Source: a virus
DNA length: 36,856 nucleotides
Reading direction: 5' to 3' (one strand)
Virus record (IMG/VR): IMGVR_UViG_3300029319_000169
Location: 1 to 36,856 of that record
This document shows, piece by piece, positions 29,696 through 35,773 of this stretch. The number at the start of each line of letters is the position of its first letter. The stretch's first letter is position 1. The notes beneath the pieces were generated by a model. It was not told the DNA's origin. It saw only the letters and a list, made by a program, of their open reading frames with translations, and ran no database searches. The position numbers and the translations under genes were made by a program.

Positions 29696-30985
29696 TTATT
29701 CTCTATACGATTTTATCTTTCTATAAAAACCCATCTTCTTATCTTCTTTGCCCCATGCCTGTTCATCGACAAGCTCTTGGTACAGCGGAAGACTTTTTAA
29801 ATACTGCCAAGGGATATACCCACTCTCTGGATTCCCCAAAATCCAAAGAACCTGCTTTCTAGACAACCCAAGTGTTTGCATTTGATGATTGATCATGTCC
29901 TCGTATATCTCAACCATATTTGCATTAGGAGTCTCAATTTTCACTTCACTACGCTTTGTTCGATACGCCTGTTCGACATTATCAACACCAGCTTCAAAGT
30001 AATTCAGTTCACGTTTAAATTTTTCACAATAACTTTTGTACCTACCTACTGAATTCCATGTAGAGTTCAAGGAAACGATGTACGATATGTTAGGAGCACT
30101 ACCTCTCCAACTGTCGTGGTAATGGTACTGAGCTTCTACAAAACGACGGACATCCAAGCCGTAGTGCTTACAGATCGCCGCTCCTAAAACATACTTGTCA
30201 AACGTTCTACGCTTCTTCGACAACACGCCGTTACGCAATAATCTGTAGTAGGGCTGGTCGTTGTAGTCCTGTATCTTCTTCTCACAGGCTTTAACAAATT
30301 CAATAACTTCACTACCGATGACAGTAACTTTCTTAGTGTGAATTTCAGCGACAAACTCATCATCGCTCTGTACGATATCATCAGGGTTATGGCTCGATTT
30401 TCTAGACCTCGATTTGAAAGCTGTAAACTGCTCTGACTCAGTATTTTTTACGCTCTTGTGCGATACGAACTCTTCTTGGTCAGAATTTCGCCGCTTTTTG
30501 TTGTCATCATCGTCCGGGTCTGGAGATAATACTGTGTCTTTCAAATTACTCATCGAGACATTAACTCTGCTTTTTGAATTGTTAGTGACTGACGCCAATA
30601 AATTCGAACCTACAACACCATCCAAAGAAAGAAAAGGCCAAAGAAATAATCCTGACCATTCTTCTTGAGAGAAGACGGATTGTGACAAGCCCGTAGGGCG
30701 CGGCGAAAATTCGTCTTTATCCAACATAGCCTGGAACGAATCAAACACGTAGTGTTTGATGAGAGTAAGGATTTGTTGGATCAATAAAACTATATTTAAA
30801 ACAATCTTACTAAAAGAAAAACCCCTATATACTACGTATATAGGGTCAAAAAGAAAACGGGTTCTTTTTGACTGGATTCGATCAAGACCCTCAGAAAAAT
30901 AACTCTTGACAATACCAGGAAGGTCGCCTGATAATCCTAAACATGTTGTTGCTTCGGCTGCGATGTGCGCTGTGCTTGTTGGCAT
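29696..30985 (-). CDS. Unknown protein upstream of the helicase, up to 429 aa; start uncertain
   Basis: The C-terminal 220 residues (from about 210) are a soluble helical domain (KYVLGAAICKHYGLDVRRFV; QTLGLSRKQVLWILGNPESG) that I do not recognise. Place right before DnaB suggests a helicase loader or initiator. Residues 145-205 are low-complexity and acidic/basic. The first 140 codons are peculiar: they run through four strong inverted repeats (30689-30872) and give a T-rich, unlikely protein, so translation may begin later, at the ATG at residue 87 or 145. The ATG at 30985 has GGGGA 4 bases upstream. The 5' end is covered by a likely antisense RNA. Confidence 0.55.
   Translation of the reverse strand: MPTSTAHIAAEATTCLGLSGDLPGIVKSYFSEGLDRIQSKRTRFLFDPIYVVYRGFSFSKIVLNIVLLIQQILTLIKHYVFDSFQAMLDKDEFSPRPTGLSQSVFSQEEWSGLFLWPFLSLDGVVGSNLLASVTNNSKSRVNVSMSNLKDTVLSPDPDDDDNKKRRNSDQEEFVSHKSVKNTESEQFTAFKSRSRKSSHNPDDIVQSDDEFVAEIHTKKVTVIGSEVIEFVKACEKKIQDYNDQPYYRLLRNGVLSKKRRTFDKYVLGAAICKHYGLDVRRFVEAQYHYHDSWRGSAPNISYIVSLNSTWNSVGRYKSYCEKFKRELNYFEAGVDNVEQAYRTKRSEVKIETPNANMVEIYEDMINHQMQTLGLSRKQVLWILGNPESGYIPWQYLKSLPLYQELVDEQAWGKEDKKMGFYRKIKSYRE
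30689..30872. repeat. Cluster of short-loop inverted repeats
   Basis: Four perfect inverted repeats within 184 bases: GCCC-GTA-GGGC (30689-30699), a 9-bp stem with GTA loop (30740-30760, ATCAAACAC / GTGTTTGAT), a 10-bp stem with TAC loop (30823-30845, CCCCTATATAC / GTATATAGGG less the outer base), and an 11-bp stem with a 6-base loop (30845-30872, GTCAAAAAGAA / TTCTTTTTGAC). On the minus strand the 10-bp stem is followed by GGTTTTTCTTTT. They occupy the 5' part of the unknown gene upstream of the helicase. Confidence 0.75.
30906..30935 (+). promoter_or_regulatory. Plus-strand sigma70 promoter TTGACA-N18-GATAAT
   Basis: TTGACA at 30906-30911 and GATAAT at 30930-30935 on the plus strand, 18-base spacer. 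It is the only strong plus-strand promoter I found in a window whose genes are all on the minus strand. RNA would start near 30942 and meet the plus-strand terminator ending at 31063. Confidence 0.6.
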
Positions 30986-31063
30986 TGTTCCCCAGACCTT
31001 GTCAATGAACAGTTTATACCTTTTAACCCCGGCCCTTAACCCCCTTAGGTGCCGGGGTTTTTT
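30942..31063 (+). ncRNA. Candidate antisense RNA over the start of the helicase operon
   Basis: A transcript of about 120 nt is defined by a plus-strand promoter (30906-30935) and an intrinsic terminator (31025-31063). It is complementary to the leader, ribosome binding site and first 15 codons of the gene at 29696-30985, whose own promoter is at 31107-31135. It could control translation of that operon. It also has a 21-codon frame beginning ATG at 30943-30945 (MLLLRLRCALCLLALFPRPC), hydrophobic and leaderless, which may be fortuitous. Expression is not shown by sequence alone. Confidence 0.55.
31025..31063 (+). terminator. Strong intrinsic terminator on the plus strand
   Basis: AACCCCGGC / GCCGGGGTT, a 9-bp GC-rich stem with a 17-base loop, followed by TTTTTT on the plus strand. 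On the minus strand the stem is preceded by A residues and followed by TTAAAAGG, so it is not a terminator in the direction of the genes but would form a stable hairpin in their leader RNA. Confidence 0.8.
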
Positions 31064-31106
31064 ATAACTAATTGATTTGAAATAACAAATTGCAATCAGT
31101 TCGATA

Positions 31107-31135
31107 ACAGTAGATCAAAAAATTCTTTTCGTCAA
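31107..31135 (-). promoter_or_regulatory. Sigma70 promoter TTGACG-N17-TACTGT for the helicase-primase operon
   Basis: TTGACG at 31130-31135 and TACTGT at 31107-31112 on the minus strand, 17-base spacer. The leader of about 115 bases contains the hairpin of the opposing terminator and is covered by the candidate antisense RNA. It should drive the genes from 30985 down to the primase. Confidence 0.6.
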
Positions 31136-31170
31136 GCGTTTAATTTCAAAGACTACAAAAAATAACAGTA

Positions 31171-31638
31171 TTAGCTCTTTACGATATTCTCGTAAGCGTC
31201 TTTTATAGTCTTGAATTTGTCTGCATTCGGAGCATCGCCATCTGGGTGATAATGTTTAGCAAGGGCTTTGTATGCTGCTTTTACAATAAAATCAGGAGCC
31301 GAGTCTAACAGGTAAAGCTCCGAATACTTTGAGGTAAATTTTACCTCGTTTTTGATAACGTTTTTACTTTTTTTATAATTATCTTGTAAAACATCTTGTA
31401 TAATTTTTTGATAGTTTATTGGGAGAGAACTTGATTCAATGTGGTTAAAAAGATGTCTTGAAAAAGCAACAACATCTGGGAGAGAATCTGGCACAATCAC
31501 CCAGCAAGATTTTTTAGAAAACCAAGTTCGATTTGATTGTGGTATAGAGCTAGATAAGAAACTTTTTAAATCTTCGTTTTTAAATAAAAGCTCTATTGTA
31601 TCATTCGAGTCATTATAATATAATGTTAGTTTACTCAA
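31171..31638 (-). CDS. J-domain protein with novel N-terminus, 155 aa
   Basis: The C-terminal 50 residues form a J domain: YSELYLLDSAPDFIVKAAYK, then ALAKHYHPDGD with the HPD triad at 131-133 and a final helix (FKTIKDAYENIV). J domains stimulate host DnaK ATPase, so the protein may bring the chaperone to a phage complex. The N-terminal 100 residues (MSKLTLYYNDSNDTIELLFK onwards) are unrecognised and would choose the client. The start is a TTG at 31636-31638 that overlaps the previous stop (TTGA); a GTG at 31719 would lie deep in that gene. Confidence 0.7.
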   Translation of the reverse strand: MSKLTLYYNDSNDTIELLFKNEDLKSFLSSSIPQSNRTWFSKKSCWVIVPDSLPDVVAFSRHLFNHIESSSLPINYQKIIQDVLQDNYKKSKNVIKNEVKFTSKYSELYLLDSAPDFIVKAAYKALAKHYHPDGDAPNADKFKTIKDAYENIVKS

Positions 31639-32042
31639 AATTTTACCCGTATCCTTTGTGTGCTTAATCTGCCATGTTTCTCTGAAACTATGGGTACTTC
31701 TATCTGCTTCAAAAGCCACAACTGAGCGATGTAATTTAGCGGTATCTCTGCACTAGCTTCTTTTCTTATACCTCTACCCACAAGAGACAAGCTCATGCCT
31801 GCTCCAGAATACGGACCTCCGTATACGTAGATCTTCTTATTATCTAGATCAATGCTAGATAACCTACCTACCATGTGAGTAATATCTTCTGACCTAGTAG
31901 ATGTAGTGTTCTGCGTAATCACCCAGGAGAACTCCCCACGACCGCTTCTGGTGTACTTTAAGGGATAGTTATGGGTTAAGATGACCTCGACTGTCTCAGG
32001 AGGCGTTACGTCCTTAATATCTACTGCTGTTCCGTGTACCAT
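31635..32042 (-). CDS. Hypothetical protein, 135 aa
   Basis: Beta-rich protein starting MVHGTAVDIKDVTPPETVEV with a glycine-rich turn region (VYGGPYSGAGMSLSLVGRG). Start at 32040-32042 chosen for GTAGAG upstream; an ATG 12 codons earlier overlaps the preceding gene. It lies between the decarboxylase-like gene and the J-domain gene, so those three products may act together. No family recognised. Confidence 0.65.
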   Translation of the reverse strand: MVHGTAVDIKDVTPPETVEVILTHNYPLKYTRSGRGEFSWVITQNTTSTRSEDITHMVGRLSSIDLDNKKIYVYGGPYSGAGMSLSLVGRGIRKEASAEIPLNYIAQLWLLKQIEVPIVSEKHGRLSTQRIRVKF

Positions 32043-32044
32043 AC

Positions 32045-32554
32045 TTACTCTACAATCATCGCCGCAACCAATACACAATACTCTTTGTCATCGGCACACT
32101 CGGCATGCTCCGTTAATTGAGTTGGGTTAGGGAGAATCCCTTGCCTATCAGACTCATATTCATAACACATCTCTTTCAGTATAGAGCGTTTAATCCTATC
32201 AACAGACGTTCCGCGAGACATTCCATAGGATATATAGCCCCAATCAGGCATAGACACGCCAGAGACACACGCCGATATGGACGAAGCTCCCGTGCTAAAC
32301 ATCTCTGTTCCGTACTTGTATATCTTCTTGTTTGCAGCGTGGGCTAAGAATTCGTCTTTGGTACATAGCGTAAACGGAACTTTATCGAACCTAGAAACTT
32401 CGTCATAGTAAAGTTCATTTATACCAGCGTTCTTCTTAGCTATAAACTGAGCAGACTTTTGATTTGTGTAAGACCCAACTCCAGTGGTAAGCCAGACATA
32501 CCTGGGCACCACTATTCTCTTCTTGTAGTTCGGATTCACTTTGTATCGGTCCAT
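32045..32554 (-). CDS. Pyruvoyl-dependent arginine decarboxylase-like protein, probably non-catalytic
   Basis: 169 residues, the size of archaeal/bacterial PvlArgDC. Family-like features: PRYVWLTTGVGS (17-28), AGINELYYDEVS (43-54), FSTGASSISACVSG (86-99), GYISYGMS (106-113) and the C-terminal CVLVAAMIVE. In active members a Ser-Ser pair self-cleaves to make the pyruvoyl group; here the aligned pair reads S54-R55, and by my recollection of the Methanocaldococcus enzyme the conserved N and E active-site residues are also replaced. So the fold may be kept without decarboxylation. It overlaps the gene upstream by 19 bases. Family call is from memory. Confidence 0.6.
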   Translation of the reverse strand: MDRYKVNPNYKKRIVVPRYVWLTTGVGSYTNQKSAQFIAKKNAGINELYYDEVSRFDKVPFTLCTKDEFLAHAANKKIYKYGTEMFSTGASSISACVSGVSMPDWGYISYGMSRGTSVDRIKRSILKEMCYEYESDRQGILPNPTQLTEHAECADDKEYCVLVAAMIVE

Positions 32555-32949
32555 AACAAGTTTACTTTCTTCTTGTAGATCTTTGTTGCTGGCATCGTAT
32601 GTGGAAACTCAACTGGTATCTCTAATTCAAAATCAAGCTTCCTCTTCAAAACAACTGTGTCTGCGTTGGTCTCACCCTCCCAGATGTGGATGTCTCTGAT
32701 AGCCTCGTACTCAAGTTCAGCGACTCCTTCAAAGTTAGAAGCCGTGTTACTGGTAAAGCGTATGGTCAATATCTTATCTGCATTAGCTAAGACGATACCC
32801 TCACCTCCAGTAAAAGACCTGGGAGTGCGTTTGAATTCATTCTTTGTTCTGTGGATAATGTCACCCTTTACTTGGACAGGATTTGCCGGTCTGGTTCGCA
32901 GTAAAGTAATTACAATGTCATCGCCACTTTTAAGGTCTGTTATGTTCAT
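32536..32949 (-). CDS. Hypothetical beta-rich protein, 137 aa
   Basis: Starts MNITDLKSGDDIVITLLRTR; mixed beta strands and basic loops, and a lysine-rich end (IYKKKVNLLWTDTK). GGA lies 7 bases before the ATG, which overlaps the helicase stop (ATGA). It is encoded between the UvsW-like helicase and the decarboxylase-like protein. Function unknown. Confidence 0.65.
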   Translation of the reverse strand: MNITDLKSGDDIVITLLRTRPANPVQVKGDIIHRTKNEFKRTPRSFTGGEGIVLANADKILTIRFTSNTASNFEGVAELEYEAIRDIHIWEGETNADTVVLKRKLDFELEIPVEFPHTMPATKIYKKKVNLLWTDTK

Positions 32950-34403
32950 ATGGAATCCAAATCATCAATTATTTCAATGTCGAAACAATTTTCCTTTTTA
33001 TAACTCTCAATTCGATCCAAACTATGCTTAGCAAGATATTTATTGGTTCTGTCGCAAAAATCTATAACTGTTAATTTTTCTTTACCTTCATGCATCCTTA
33101 AACCGCGACCAACACGTTGAATAGCCCGAATGTAGCTGTTACCACCTGCTGCAAAGATAAGGACATCGATATTAGGAATATCAACACCTTGATCAAGAAT
33201 ACTGCTGGTAATAAGAACACGAGTTATCCCGTTAGAGAAGCCTTCAATTCTCTCAGTGCGTTCATCAAGGGGGGTGTCGCCATGGATAAAGTAGTGAGGT
33301 ATGAATGCACCGTCTCTGAACTCGTACAAAAGATGGTCAAGACGATGTCCGTGGTCAATCTTTTTTACGATGATCAAAACACACTTCCCTTGAGTGTAAT
33401 AATGGTCGGTAAGCTCACAGATAACTCTATTTCTGTTAGCATTACCTACGATACCGAGGTCATAAGCTTCCTGATAATCCCGAACCTTGGTCAGGTCGGG
33501 GGCGTCAATGTCAACGAACTTGATTTCCGTGGGGACGCTGACACCGTCCTCGATCATCTCCTTATTGGTAATCTTACAGCAAACCTCTCCCGTAAGGGCG
33601 ACGAGCTTAAGGTCTTGCTTATCCCCTCGCCTAAAGGGAGTACCGCTAAGCCCATACCTGTAGGGGGCTTCACAGAAACGAACCACGTTCCAAAGGCCTT
33701 TTGATGCTGCCGTGTGACACTCGTCCACAATCACCACGTTTACATTCTGTAAAAGCTCCTTAACCATTTGCTGACGCTCTCTACTGTTGTCAGTAAGTTT
33801 ATTTGGAGTCAGTCTCCTTGCAAGCGTGTCAGCAGAAGCCACCGTAAACTTACGAACGTCCCACTGATTAGACATCACCAAGCCAATGTCCTCCTCACCA
33901 AGACGTTTTTGGAAACGCTTGTATGTCTGTGTAACAAGGTCTTTACCCTTCACTAAGAACAGCGTCGGCATGTCTAACGCCTTAATCACAGCTATCGCAG
34001 TCTCCGTTTTACCTGAGTTAGTAGCTGCCCATAAAACGCCATGACGCTTCTTTATCATGGCATTCCCAGCACGAACCTGGTGAGCGCGTAAAGTCACACC
34101 CTTCAAAGGAACATCTTGAACCTTTGGTATCTGCTTTGGAGACTTGAAGTCCCTATGGTCATTGATAGTTATTTGCTCATCCGGGTAATGCTTCTTGTAC
34201 TGACGAACAACTCTGTCCTTCAGCCCAGTAGGGAACAAACCCTTAGACTTACTAAATAGTCTGGTGTAGCCGTCCCACTGACGACTTTTAAAAGACGCTA
34301 CATGACGGTAGCCACTCTTCCTGAATCGAGTGGCCTGGTCTACAATATCTGAATCGTAAACGCCGCTTATGGCTGTATAGTTAGAATAAATATCTAATTG
34401 CAT
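32946..34403 (-). CDS. UvsW-like SF2 DNA helicase
   Basis: 485 residues. N-terminal 100-residue domain (as in T4 UvsW), Q-motif region LRAHQVRAG, Walker A ATNSGKT (127-133), DECH (227-230), SGTPF (253-257), and the second RecA fold with VLITSSILDQGVDIP and QRVGRGLR. UvsW-type enzymes unwind branched DNA and R-loops, switching replication to the recombination-dependent mode. It fits with recA, SbcCD and SSB encoded to the left. First gene after the promoter at 34435-34463. Confidence 0.88.
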   Translation of the reverse strand: MQLDIYSNYTAISGVYDSDIVDQATRFRKSGYRHVASFKSRQWDGYTRLFSKSKGLFPTGLKDRVVRQYKKHYPDEQITINDHRDFKSPKQIPKVQDVPLKGVTLRAHQVRAGNAMIKKRHGVLWAATNSGKTETAIAVIKALDMPTLFLVKGKDLVTQTYKRFQKRLGEEDIGLVMSNQWDVRKFTVASADTLARRLTPNKLTDNSRERQQMVKELLQNVNVVIVDECHTAASKGLWNVVRFCEAPYRYGLSGTPFRRGDKQDLKLVALTGEVCCKITNKEMIEDGVSVPTEIKFVDIDAPDLTKVRDYQEAYDLGIVGNANRNRVICELTDHYYTQGKCVLIIVKKIDHGHRLDHLLYEFRDGAFIPHYFIHGDTPLDERTERIEGFSNGITRVLITSSILDQGVDIPNIDVLIFAAGGNSYIRAIQRVGRGLRMHEGKEKLTVIDFCDRTNKYLAKHSLDRIESYKKENCFDIEIIDDLDSI

Positions 34404-34421
34404 TTTTATCTGTATCCTTTT

Positions 34422-34463
34422 AAAAGTTAACTTTTTTATACCACCAAGAGACTACTAAGTCAA
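34422..34463 (-). promoter_or_regulatory. Sigma70 promoter TTGACT-N17-TATAAA with a palindrome at the start point
   Basis: TTGACT at 34458-34463 and TATAAA at 34435-34440 on the minus strand, 17-base spacer. The 14-bp palindrome AAAAGTTAACTTTT (34422-34435) lies directly across the expected start point and could be an operator. It drives the UvsW-like helicase operon. Confidence 0.6.
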
Positions 34464-34464
34464 G

Positions 34465-34869
34465 CTATAGTTCCATGGTCACTGCCAGCCTCTGGCCTAT
34501 TCGTTTTTCTATACTGTTTACTGCCCATTTATTGAGAGGGCTTATTTTCATCTGTGTGTTTTCGTCTCTTTCCAAGATCATTCCCCATCTTCTTTCATTC
34601 TTTGGAGCGCCTGGGTAATGTGCCGACCAGTGAAGTATCATTAACTCTAGGTCTGACATGGCATCAAATATTCGATACGCTCGCTCAACAAGCATGCTCA
34701 TGCATGTTGTGTAGCTTCCTTTGTAACAACTGTTTGGAGTAATCCAGCAACTCAAGCGGGGTAATTTTGTATCTTTGGTCAAAGATTGGCACTCTGGAAA
34801 TATGTCATCCAGGGCTATGATCATGCTCTTTTTGCCAGACTGGCCTTTTAATACACTTGCTTCAAACAT
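34465..34869 (-). CDS. Hypothetical protein, up to 134 aa
   Basis: Soluble protein with several cysteines (residues 27, 41, 48, 56). The first ATG (34867-34869) has no ribosome binding site; directly upstream is the T-tract of an intrinsic terminator. The next ATG, at residue 16 (MIIALDD), has AAGAG but too close. A possible promoter (TTGAAT-N17-TATATG, 34908-34936) lies just beyond the terminator hairpin. Translation start and expression are therefore uncertain. No family recognised. Confidence 0.55.
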   Translation of the reverse strand: MFEASVLKGQSGKKSMIIALDDIFPECQSLTKDTKLPRLSCWITPNSCYKGSYTTCMSMLVERAYRIFDAMSDLELMILHWSAHYPGAPKNERRWGMILERDENTQMKISPLNKWAVNSIEKRIGQRLAVTMEL

Positions 34870-34872
34870 AAC

Positions 34873-34908
34873 AAAAAAGGGGTAGTAATCCTTTAAGAAT
34901 ACTACCCC
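34873..34908 (-). terminator. Intrinsic terminator
   Basis: GGGGTAGTA / TACTACCCC, a 9-bp stem with a 12-base loop, followed on the minus strand by TTTTTTG. It should stop transcription coming from the micro-gene cluster at 35305-34952. Its T-tract ends three bases before the ATG of the next gene. Confidence 0.8.
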
Positions 34909-34951
34909 ATATACGCGGATTTATCAGCTTATTCAACGAATCATTTGAACT

Positions 34952-35125
34952 TCAGACTTCACACAAACTTGCTTCAGCCCGAGCGCGGAAAAAAGAATTG
35001 TAGACTCCTTTCCACGTTCCTTGCTTACACCAGACATGAAATCCATTTAAAATAAGACCATGTGGAGTTTTCCAAGTTCCTAACCATACTAACGTTGATG
35101 GGTACAGGTCTTTCTCGTTTTTCAA
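34952..35125 (-). CDS. 57-residue protein with TTG start
   Basis: Begins at TTG (35123-35125) with GTGAGG about 10 bases upstream; no ATG is available in this frame. The protein starts MKNEKDLYPSTLVWLGTWKT and includes VWCKQGTWKG and a basic/aromatic end (FFRARAEASLCEV). It follows the zinc-finger micro-frame at 35130-35210 with a 4-base gap. Tryptophan/glycine repeats (WLGTWK, KQGTWKG) suggest a compact beta fold. No family recognised. Confidence 0.55.
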   Translation of the reverse strand: MKNEKDLYPSTLVWLGTWKTPHGLILNGFHVWCKQGTWKGVYNSFFRARAEASLCEV

Positions 35126-35129
35126 CTTA

Positions 35130-35210
35130 TCACATCCTCACTTTACGGCGTCCATAATGCCTACACCATTTTTTATGCTTCGCCCCTCGGTATCCGCAGG
35201 AGGGGCAAAT
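35130..35210 (-). CDS. Possible 26-residue zinc-finger peptide with ATT start
   Basis: The frame reads ICPSCGYRGAKHKKWCRHYG followed by RRKVRM, with C2, C5, C16 and H18, a plausible single zinc knuckle with a basic tail. It has no ATG, GTG or TTG. An ATT overlaps the TAA stop of the preceding gene as TAATT, like the TAATG junctions used elsewhere in this window, and GGGAAAA precedes it. The tandem packing and cysteine pattern argue that it is real; the non-standard start argues against it. Confidence 0.3.
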   Translation of the reverse strand: MCPSCGYRGAKHKKWCRHYGRRKVRM

Positions 35211-35305
35211 TATTTTCCCGAATCACTTCTTTTAGAAGCTGCTGTGTAAATAAGATATCCCATAATAAAAGCTATCGCACAAAAAACGTATATAGCTACT
35301 TTCAT
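35210..35305 (-). CDS. 31-residue single-pass membrane peptide
   Basis: ATG at 35303-35305 with AGAGGA about 4 bases upstream. The protein MKVAIYVFCAIAFIMGYLIY is one hydrophobic helix, followed by a short polar tail (TAASKRSDSGK). Too short for standard gene finders but well supported by its ribosome binding site and composition. It may be a small holin/antiholin-like or membrane-protein-modulating peptide; function unknown. Confidence 0.55.
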   Translation of the reverse strand: MKVAIYVFCAIAFIMGYLIYTAASKRSDSGK

Positions 35306-35336
35306 TCAATCCTCTGGGTGTGGTTAGCGGCCTTCG

Positions 35337-35771
35337 TTATTTAGCGTAACGAAGCGCCAGTACCGTGGTTACCGACCCCACGGCTACACCCCCAACTAGC
35401 ACCAGAGTAGCTTTCCACCAAGAGAAATCCTCTTTTTCTAAACTTGCTAAAACTTCACTTTGTAGAAGTTCTATAGAATTATCCTTTTCATTTATTATAC
35501 TTAGATACATATTTTCTTGGTTTGATAATTTTTTATCAAACAGATCCAAATCAACGCTTCTTAGATCTGAAAGCTCTTTGAGTCTTATCTCACAAGTTTC
35601 TTCACACAGCTTTATCTTTCCATACAGCTTCAGAGCAGTTTTATTACTCATACACTGCATATCAATATCAAATTTTACCGGCGTATTTGCTTGTATTAGC
35701 TTCACTGGCTCTTCGGCAAGGGCTAAGGCAGGGAAACATACCAGGAGAATCGTAGAGATGAGTTTATGCAT
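35337..35771 (-). CDS. Exported coiled-coil protein with C-terminal membrane anchor, 144 aa
   Basis: A signal peptide (MHKLISTILLVCFPALALA, likely cut before EEP), a periplasmic region with cysteines C40, C56, C60 and a coiled coil (about 60-115), and a C-terminal hydrophobic helix (ATLVLVGGVAVGSVTTVLAL) ending RYAK. The layout resembles a unimolecular spanin, but there is no lipobox cysteine at the cleavage site. It overlaps the ribosome binding site of its neighbour at 35774-36184, itself a membrane coiled-coil protein, suggesting a two-protein envelope complex. Confidence 0.65.
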   Translation of the reverse strand: MHKLISTILLVCFPALALAEEPVKLIQANTPVKFDIDMQCMSNKTALKLYGKIKLCEETCEIRLKELSDLRSVDLDLFDKKLSNQENMYLSIINEKDNSIELLQSEVLASLEKEDFSWWKATLVLVGGVAVGSVTTVLALRYAK

Positions 35772-35773
35772 GT

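Noticed and set aside
30995-31000. A second TTGACA on the minus strand in the helicase-operon leader
   Set aside because: No -10 box is found 15-19 bases downstream; the better promoter is at 31107-31135.
31636-31719. GTG start at 31719 for the J-domain gene
   Set aside because: It would place 27 codons inside the preceding gene without a ribosome binding site; the TTG overlapping the previous stop (TTGA) fits the coupling style of this genome.
33117-33704. 195-codon open frame on the plus strand
   Set aside because: It is the mirror of the UvsW-like helicase gene, which has full helicase motifs; no plus-strand start signal is present.
35337-35771. Calling the exported coiled-coil protein a u-spanin
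   Set aside because: It has the right layout, but the signal peptide ends ALA-EE without a lipobox cysteine, so the name would overstate the evidence.
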